Source: Clostridium sp. N3C
GTDB taxonomy: Bacteria; Bacillota; Clostridia; Clostridiales; Clostridiaceae
DNA: 34,306 bases
Direction of reading: 5' to 3'
Assembly (NCBI RefSeq): GCF_900095445.1
Contig: NZ_FMJL01000026.1
Location: 1-34,306 of the forward strand
Position numbers and translations under genes: made by a program
In this document: in pieces, positions 29,619 through 34,306 of the stretch
Position numbering within the stretch: position 1 is the stretch's first letter
Layout: every line of letters starts with the position of its first letter
The notes under the pieces: model-generated
The model's input: only the letters and a program-made list of their open reading frames with translations
The model's database searches: none
Told to the model about the DNA's origin: nothing

Positions 29619-31394
29619 TTACTTTTCACTTAATTCTAAGAACTTCTCAATATCTTCCTCAATAGTCTTTAAGGAGCTTCTCCAGAAGTCCCTATTGCGT
29701 ACGTCTATGTTCATAAGCTTTGTAACATCAGCAATCTTATTTTTACCGGTTACACTCAAAAGCCTATCATAATCCTTGGCAAAATCCTTACCTCTCTTTA
29801 GATACTCTGCATAAAGACCCTTAGCAAATAGTAAACCAAAGGCATAAGGGAAGTTATAGAAGTTAGAATTTGCATAGTAATAATGTGGCTTAGGTATCCA
29901 CATATATGGATGTAGACAATCTTGATCTAGTCCATCTCCATAGGCTTCCTTTTGAGCTCTAAGCATTATGTCATTTAATTCTTCAGCAGTTAATGAACTT
30001 TCCTTTCTTCTTTCAAATACTTCACTTTCAAATAAGAATCTGCTATATATATCTACAATTACTTGACCGCAATCGCTTATCTCAGTTTCTAGAATAAAGA
30101 AGGCTTCATCCTTGGAAGCATTTTTAATAGCTGCTTTCTTAATTATAGTTTCGCAGAAGGTAGATGCAGTTTCAGCAATAGGCATTGGATAGTCGCTATT
30201 TAATATACTTTCCTTCATTAGACACTCACCGTGATAACCGTGTCCTAATTCATGGGCCATAGTTACTACATCAGTAAAGTTGCCTCCGTAATTTAGCATT
30301 ATTCTACTTTCACCAATAGCATGTATATTCTCACAGAAGGCTCCTCCTACCTTTCCTTCTCTTGGCATAACATCTATCCAGTTGTTATCCATGGCCTTCT
30401 GAGCAAAGTCTGCTAAACTATCGCTAAAGGTTCTAAAATTATCTACTACAAACTTCTTACCTTCTTCATAAGGGAAAGGCATATCTGCATTGCCTACCGG
30501 TGCAAATAAGTCATAGAATGCAAGACCTTTGCTGCTACCCATTAACTCTCCTTTTCTTTTATAGTATTTTCTAAAGGCAGGCAAGCTTTCTTTCATAGCC
30601 GTAAGCATAGCATCTAAGGTTTCCTTATCCATTCTGGAATTTACCAAAGTTTCATGCAAAGGAGACTCATAACCTCTCATTTCACATACAGTTATAACTT
30701 CTCCCTTTATACCATTAAGACATGCAGCTACTGTATCCTGGATTTTACTATAAGAAGCCAATTCAGCTTCATATGCTTTCTTTCTTAAGTCTCTATCCTT
30801 TTCATAAGCCATATTTCTTATAACACTTAATGGTAATTGCTTCTTTTCACCATCTAACTCAATATCAACCTTTAAAGTGGAAGTTACTAAATCCTTTAAT
30901 TTAGACCAAGCATTTGAACCAGTATTTCTCATTTTCGCTATAACTGCTTCTTCTGCATTGCTTAATAAATACTTGCTCTGTTCAACAATCTCCATAAGAT
31001 GGAATCTATGTTCTGATAGTATGCTTGAAGATTCAATAAGCTTTTCTATATCAGGTATTCCACCAATCCATCTCTTAAGCTTAGCCTTATGCTCTGCTGT
31101 AGTAGCAATTTTAGCCTGAAGTATTTCTGAACTTTTAAGTGCAGCCTTATTTTTTGTATCTACACTTAAAGTTAATTCTGAAAAATCGTAAAGCTTGCTA
31201 ATAAGCTTTGCTCCACCGCTTTCTATTTCTATATACTGCTCTAATTTTTTTACTGCATCATTATAATTATCAGTAATAGAATCTACCCAAGTCTTATATT
31301 CCTCAATATAAGCATCCAAGGCCACCATATCCTTCTTAAACTCCTCACTATCAAAGGAAGGATATAACTCCTTTAAACTCCATTCATATTCCAT
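29619..31394 (-). CDS. pepF: Oligoendopeptidase, M3 family (PepF type)
   Basis: 591 residues, full length for PepF-like M3 peptidases. The zinc site is HELGH (381-385) with the third ligand E408 in PIAETAST. N-terminal helical lid and core segments (for example KYLLSNAEEAVIAKM) and YDLFAPVG match the family, as does HPYMWIPKPHYYYANSNFYNFPYAFG near the C-terminus, which helps build the substrate site. It hydrolyses oligopeptides in the cytoplasm for amino-acid supply. AAAAGGAGG precedes the ATG. It is first in an operon with the YqfO-like gene. It lacks a signal peptide. Confidence 0.93.
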   Translation of the reverse strand: MEYEWSLKELYPSFDSEEFKKDMVALDAYIEEYKTWVDSITDNYNDAVKKLEQYIEIESGGAKLISKLYDFSELTLSVDTKNKAALKSSEILQAKIATTAEHKAKLKRWIGGIPDIEKLIESSSILSEHRFHLMEIVEQSKYLLSNAEEAVIAKMRNTGSNAWSKLKDLVTSTLKVDIELDGEKKQLPLSVIRNMAYEKDRDLRKKAYEAELASYSKIQDTVAACLNGIKGEVITVCEMRGYESPLHETLVNSRMDKETLDAMLTAMKESLPAFRKYYKRKGELMGSSKGLAFYDLFAPVGNADMPFPYEEGKKFVVDNFRTFSDSLADFAQKAMDNNWIDVMPREGKVGGAFCENIHAIGESRIMLNYGGNFTDVVTMAHELGHGYHGECLMKESILNSDYPMPIAETASTFCETIIKKAAIKNASKDEAFFILETEISDCGQVIVDIYSRFLFESEVFERRKESSLTAEELNDIMLRAQKEAYGDGLDQDCLHPYMWIPKPHYYYANSNFYNFPYAFGLLFAKGLYAEYLKRGKDFAKDYDRLLSVTGKNKIADVTKLMNIDVRNRDFWRSSLKTIEEDIEKFLELSEK

Positions 31395-31490
31395 AACATT
31401 TCTACCTCCTTTTAGTACGGTCCATATATATTTTCTAATAAACTAAATTATACACCAACTTTTTGGCAAGCGATAAACATAATTTTCAAG

Positions 31491-31536
31491 TAAATAAAAA
31501 AACTGCTGTACCAGCCTACTCAGTACAACAGTTTTT
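31491..31536 (-). terminator. Rho-independent terminator of the SDR gene
   Basis: A 14-bp stem with one mismatch (31498-31511 with 31523-31536), 11-nt loop, leading into T7 and ATTTA on the minus strand, 30 bases past the SDR stop. Confidence 0.8.
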
Positions 31537-31565
31537 AATTTATTAAAGGCCATTGCAGATTTCTT

Positions 31566-32447
31566 TTAGCCATTCACCACAGTACCTCCATTAACATGAA
31601 TGGTTTGGCCAGTTATATAAGAGGAATCATTAGAAGCCAGGAATACATAAGCTGCCGCCAATTCCACCGGTTGACCGGCTCTTCCCATAGGAGTATTGCT
31701 GCCAAACTTTGCAGTGTCCTGTTCATTGAAGGAGGCTGGGATTAAAGGTGTCCATATGGGACCAGGCGCCACTGCATTCACACGAATATTTCTTGAAGCT
31801 AGATTTGTGGAAAGAGACCGGGTGAAAGAGGTTATAGCTCCTTTTGTTGCAGAATAATCAATTAAATCCTGACTTCCCTTGTAAGCTGTAATAGATGAAG
31901 TATTTATTATGCAACTACCAGGCTTTAAGTGGGGCAATACTGCCTTTGTAAGATAAAAGACAGAAAACACATTAGTTCTGAATATTCTCTCCAATTGCTC
32001 CTTTGTAATATCCTCAAGCTTAGTTTGAACATGTTGCTCTGCTGCATTATTAACCAATATATCAATTTTACCAAATGCCTTTATAACCTTATTCACAGCA
32101 TCAATGCAAAACTGCTCATCTCCGATATCTCCCGGCAAGAGCATGCACTTTCTTCCAATTTTATCTATAAGAGCTTTAGTTTCCTCTGCATCCTCAGTCT
32201 CATTTAAATATAAAATAGCTAGGTCTGCCCCTTCCTTTGCAAAGGCCAATGCCACAGCCCTTCCTATCCCACTATCTCCACCGGTAATTATAGCAGTCTT
32301 ACCCTGTAATCTACCAGATGGAAGGCCATACATAGGATCTTCAAATATAGGTCTGGGATTCATATTCTTTTCAATGCCAGGCTGCTTATCCTGTTTTTGA
32401 GCTGGAAAAGCCTTAGGATAATTAGCCCCAGGGAAATTACTTTCCAT
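31566..32447 (-). CDS. SDR-family oxidoreductase, general stress type
   Basis: 293 residues. The cofactor site is [10 protein letters not shown] near residue 55 (TGxxxGIG), with NNAA at about 138 and the catalytic Ser-Tyr-Lys triad as S in NTSSITAY and YSATKGA. The N-terminal ~45 residues ([19 protein letters not shown]..., then [27 protein letters not shown]) form an extension characteristic of a Bacillus/Clostridium stress-related SDR group (YhxC/YhdF-like). Substrate unknown, NADP(H)-dependent by family likelihood. I start at ATG 32445-32447 because GGAGG is seven bases upstream; a TTG six bases before is less likely. It has its own terminator. Confidence 0.9.
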   Translation of the reverse strand: MESNFPGANYPKAFPAQKQDKQPGIEKNMNPRPIFEDPMYGLPSGRLQGKTAIITGGDSGIGRAVALAFAKEGADLAILYLNETEDAEETKALIDKIGRKCMLLPGDIGDEQFCIDAVNKVIKAFGKIDILVNNAAEQHVQTKLEDITKEQLERIFRTNVFSVFYLTKAVLPHLKPGSCIINTSSITAYKGSQDLIDYSATKGAITSFTRSLSTNLASRNIRVNAVAPGPIWTPLIPASFNEQDTAKFGSNTPMGRAGQPVELAAAYVFLASNDSSYITGQTIHVNGGTVVNG

Positions 32448-32549
32448 ATACAAACCTCCATAAAAGTATTTATAGAAAGAAAGTTACTTCATTAAAGAAG
32501 TAGCTTCTACTTCAAGAATATTTTTTCCCTAACCTCATTCTTATATGTG

Positions 32550-33020
32550 CTAAATATTTTTATATTTCTTTTCATGTTCCAAGAGCCATTGCTTTCTCCA
32601 AATCCCCCAAGCATAGCCTACTAGCTTTCCCTTGCTTCCTACTACCCTATGGCAGGGAATAATGATACTTATCGGATTCTTGCCATTAGTGCTACCTACC
32701 GCTCTTATCGCCTTTTCATTACCTATTTTCTCTGCAATATATTTATAGGTTACTGTTTCCCCATAAGGAATTTTAGTAAGCTCCTCCCATACCTTCTTTT
32801 GAAATTCAGTACCTCTTAAAAAATATTTTATGCTAAAGTTTTTTCTCTTACCTGAAAAATAATCTTCCAATTGAGCTATACACTCTTTTATTACCTTTGG
32901 ATACTCTCCTTCATTGATTTCTATCTGCTCTGTAAAGTCTAAAGCTAATATTTCATTCTCATCACCTACCACTCTTATATTGCCTATAGGTGACTTGTAA
33001 TAATAAATATACTCTCTCAT
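32550..33020 (-). CDS. ogt: Methylated-DNA--protein-cysteine methyltransferase
   Basis: 156 residues. The active-site motif is IPCHRVV with the methyl-accepting C123; the helix-turn-helix (TYKYIAEKIGNEKAIRAVG) and the GKLVGYAWGIWRKQWLLEHE tail fit the Ogt family. It removes O6-alkyl groups from guanine in DNA by suicide transfer. It starts one base after the NamA stop codon, so translation is coupled to that oxidoreductase. Its ribosome binding site is weak (AGGGT about twelve bases upstream). No ada-type regulator is present. Confidence 0.93.
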   Translation of the reverse strand: MREYIYYYKSPIGNIRVVGDENEILALDFTEQIEINEGEYPKVIKECIAQLEDYFSGKRKNFSIKYFLRGTEFQKKVWEELTKIPYGETVTYKYIAEKIGNEKAIRAVGSTNGKNPISIIIPCHRVVGSKGKLVGYAWGIWRKQWLLEHEKKYKNI

Positions 33021-33021
33021 T

Positions 33022-34050
33022 CTATCTATTTACCCTATACCTTCCACGCTCATATTGCTTTGGCCAAGGCACTTCTACCTGCAATTCTGAAGCAGCTTTC
33101 AAAGGCCAATATGGATTTCTAAGCAATTCCCTTCCTAGGAATATCATATCTGCTTTCTCTTTAGCCAGCACTCCTTCACATTCCTCCGATGTTGTTAATA
33201 ATCCTCCTGCCATAACTGCTAATCCAGTAATTTTCTTTATTTTTTCTGCAAATTCTACTTGATAGCCAGGAAAAGCCTTTGGAACTACATTTACTACGCC
33301 TCCAGAGCTTACATTTACCATATCCACTCCTAAGTCCTTTACTAAATTTAGGATTGCCCCTAAGTCCTCGGGATGGTTGCCTCCCTCTTCATAATCTTCT
33401 GCTGAAACCCTAACTATTATAGGCTTTTTCCACACACTTCTTACTGCCTCTATTATTCTTCTTAAAAATCTGCTTCTATTTTCTAAACTACCGCCATATT
33501 CATCTTCTCTCTTATTAGTTAAAGGGGATAAAAATTCATTAATCAAATATCCATGAGCAGCATGAATTTCCACTACTTCATAGCCTGCCTTCAAAGCTCT
33601 TTCTGCTGCTTTTTTAAAAGACTGTACAACCCTCTCTATATCCTCTAATTTCATCTCTTCTGGTACCTTGTAATCATTACTGTAAGCAATGGCACTAGGT
33701 GCTATTACCGGTTCATAAAAGACTTCCGATTTTCTTCCCGCATGGGCAAGCTGTATAGCTGGTACCGCTCCATTGTCTTTTATGCACTTTGTAATTCTTT
33801 TTAGTCCCTCTATATGTTCATCCTTCCAAATTCCTAAATCTCTATCAGATATTCTACCACAGCTCTCTACCGCAGTAGCCTCCTGAATAATAAGTCCTGT
33901 ACCACCTATAGCTCTAGTAGCATAATGAATCACATGCCAATCTTCCACCATTCCATCCTTACCAGCACTGTACATACACATTGGTGCCATAGCTATTCTA
34001 TTTTTTATAGTCAATCCATTAATCTTTATATCTTCAAATAACTTAGCCAT
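33022..34050 (-). CDS. namA: NADPH-dependent ene-reductase, old yellow enzyme family (NamA/YqjM type)
   Basis: 342 residues, full length. An FMN enzyme that reduces activated C=C bonds and some nitro compounds. Family hallmarks: APMCMYS with the redox-tuning Cys25, GGTGLIIQEATAV, GRISDRDLGIW, IQLAHAGRK, the paired His of EIHAAHGYLINEFLSPLTN, and the FMN phosphate-binding end DMIFLGRELLRNPYW. The C-terminus (EVPWPKQYERGR) matches YqjM-type enzymes. AAAAGGAGATAACAAT precedes the ATG. It is first in an operon with ogt, so detoxification of electrophiles and repair of alkylated DNA are expressed together. Confidence 0.93.
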   Translation of the reverse strand: MAKLFEDIKINGLTIKNRIAMAPMCMYSAGKDGMVEDWHVIHYATRAIGGTGLIIQEATAVESCGRISDRDLGIWKDEHIEGLKRITKCIKDNGAVPAIQLAHAGRKSEVFYEPVIAPSAIAYSNDYKVPEEMKLEDIERVVQSFKKAAERALKAGYEVVEIHAAHGYLINEFLSPLTNKREDEYGGSLENRSRFLRRIIEAVRSVWKKPIIVRVSAEDYEEGGNHPEDLGAILNLVKDLGVDMVNVSSGGVVNVVPKAFPGYQVEFAEKIKKITGLAVMAGGLLTTSEECEGVLAKEKADMIFLGRELLRNPYWPLKAASELQVEVPWPKQYERGRYRVNR

Positions 34051-34103
34051 ATTGTTATCTCCTTTTCTATATAAAACTTTGCTATACTTAAGGTAATACT
34101 TAT

Positions 34104-34112
34104 ATTATATCA
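34104..34112 (-). promoter_or_regulatory. Extended -10 promoter of the namA-ogt operon
   Basis: On the minus strand TGA precedes a perfect TATAAT (34104-34109), an extended -10 element about 55 bases before the ATG. The -35 region is weak. Confidence 0.5.
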
Positions 34113-34167
34113 TAGTACCTTTTTTCTAATTTATTTTTAATCTTTCCCTTAATTTATTTTAATATGA

Positions 34168-34293
34168 ATGCTTTATCATACTATAAATAAATCAGCTTCA
34201 AATATTTATCCAGAACTACAAAATCAATTTGCTTTCCACGCATCACACCAACTAGGAACTCCTATTTCAGTATTCCAAGAAATTAAAAAATAA
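34168..34293 (+). CDS. Candidate 41-residue peptide at the right edge
   Basis: An ATG at 34168 opens a frame of 41 codons to TAA at 34291. Its composition looks protein-like (Tyr-Pro-Glu-Leu, Phe-Ala-Phe-His, Gln-Leu-Gly-Thr-Pro) rather than random AT-rich translation. No good ribosome binding site is visible upstream. It may be a small protein, or a remnant of a longer gene. I do not recognise it. Confidence 0.3.
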   Translation: MLYHTINKSASNIYPELQNQFAFHASHQLGTPISVFQEIKK

Positions 34294-34306
34294 TTTTTTA
34301 GCTAAA

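Noticed and set aside
1..34306. tRNA, rRNA, CRISPR array, prophage or insertion sequence
   Set aside because: No cloverleaf with TTC-box ending in CCA, no regular repeat-spacer series, and no transposase, integrase or phage structural gene was recognised by eye.

Overview
The window is low-GC DNA with dense, mostly minus-strand genes, strong AGGAGG-type ribosome binding sites, TTG and GTG starts, and A/T-rich rho-independent hairpins after nearly every gene. An alpha/beta-type small acid-soluble spore protein, a SpoIID/LytB-domain protein, DUF1836, DUF1292, DUF3783 and DUF2975 proteins, several radical SAM enzymes and an H-NOX chemoreceptor together point to an anaerobic, spore-forming, probably motile member of Clostridium sensu lato. 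No rRNA, tRNA, CRISPR array, insertion sequence or prophage was seen. This is chromosomal backbone rather than an island.

Left part (1-11113): the 3' end of an AhpF/thioredoxin-reductase-like flavoprotein; a DUF2975 membrane protein; a radical SAM protein; a two-domain protein joining an RNase HI domain to a ParB-like domain (2372-3343); a small hypothetical; an ABC-F ATPase; a small membrane-anchored coiled-coil protein; a translationally coupled PucR-type regulator and 2-phosphosulfolactate phosphatase homologue (comB); a sugar-type ABC ATPase without permease genes; a TIGR01212 radical SAM protein; and a lipoprotein with a glycine-rich linker.

Middle (11300-22852): a YkvI-like transporter, a PflX-like radical SAM protein, a chemoreceptor with an N-terminal heme (H-NOX) sensor facing a divergent SpoIID/LytB protein, then a minus-strand run of membrane protein, cyclophilin, DUF3783 protein and an XRE repressor whose LexA-like C-terminal domain lacks its catalytic residues. 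A long clostridial glutamine synthetase and a divergent glutamate racemase follow.

Right part (22853-34306): a 430-base gap with RNA-like structure leading to a STAS-like protein, DUF1836, an HD-GYP phosphodiesterase split by a -1 frameshift at an A8 run, a YciI-like protein whose promoter spacer carries a LexA-type box, an SGNH hydrolase, DUF1292, a spore SASP, a CmpB-like membrane protein divergent from a membrane 4Fe-4S protein, dCTP deaminase, an oligoendopeptidase with a YqfO-like partner, an SDR oxidoreductase, and a namA-ogt pair.

The most interesting items are the RNase H/ParB-like fusion, the HD-GYP frameshift site, the SOS-type operator on the YciI-like gene, the H-NOX receptor whose distal pocket matches the O2-binding type, and the unexplained structured DNA between murI and the STAS-like gene. 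All family assignments come from reading motifs; no database search was possible.
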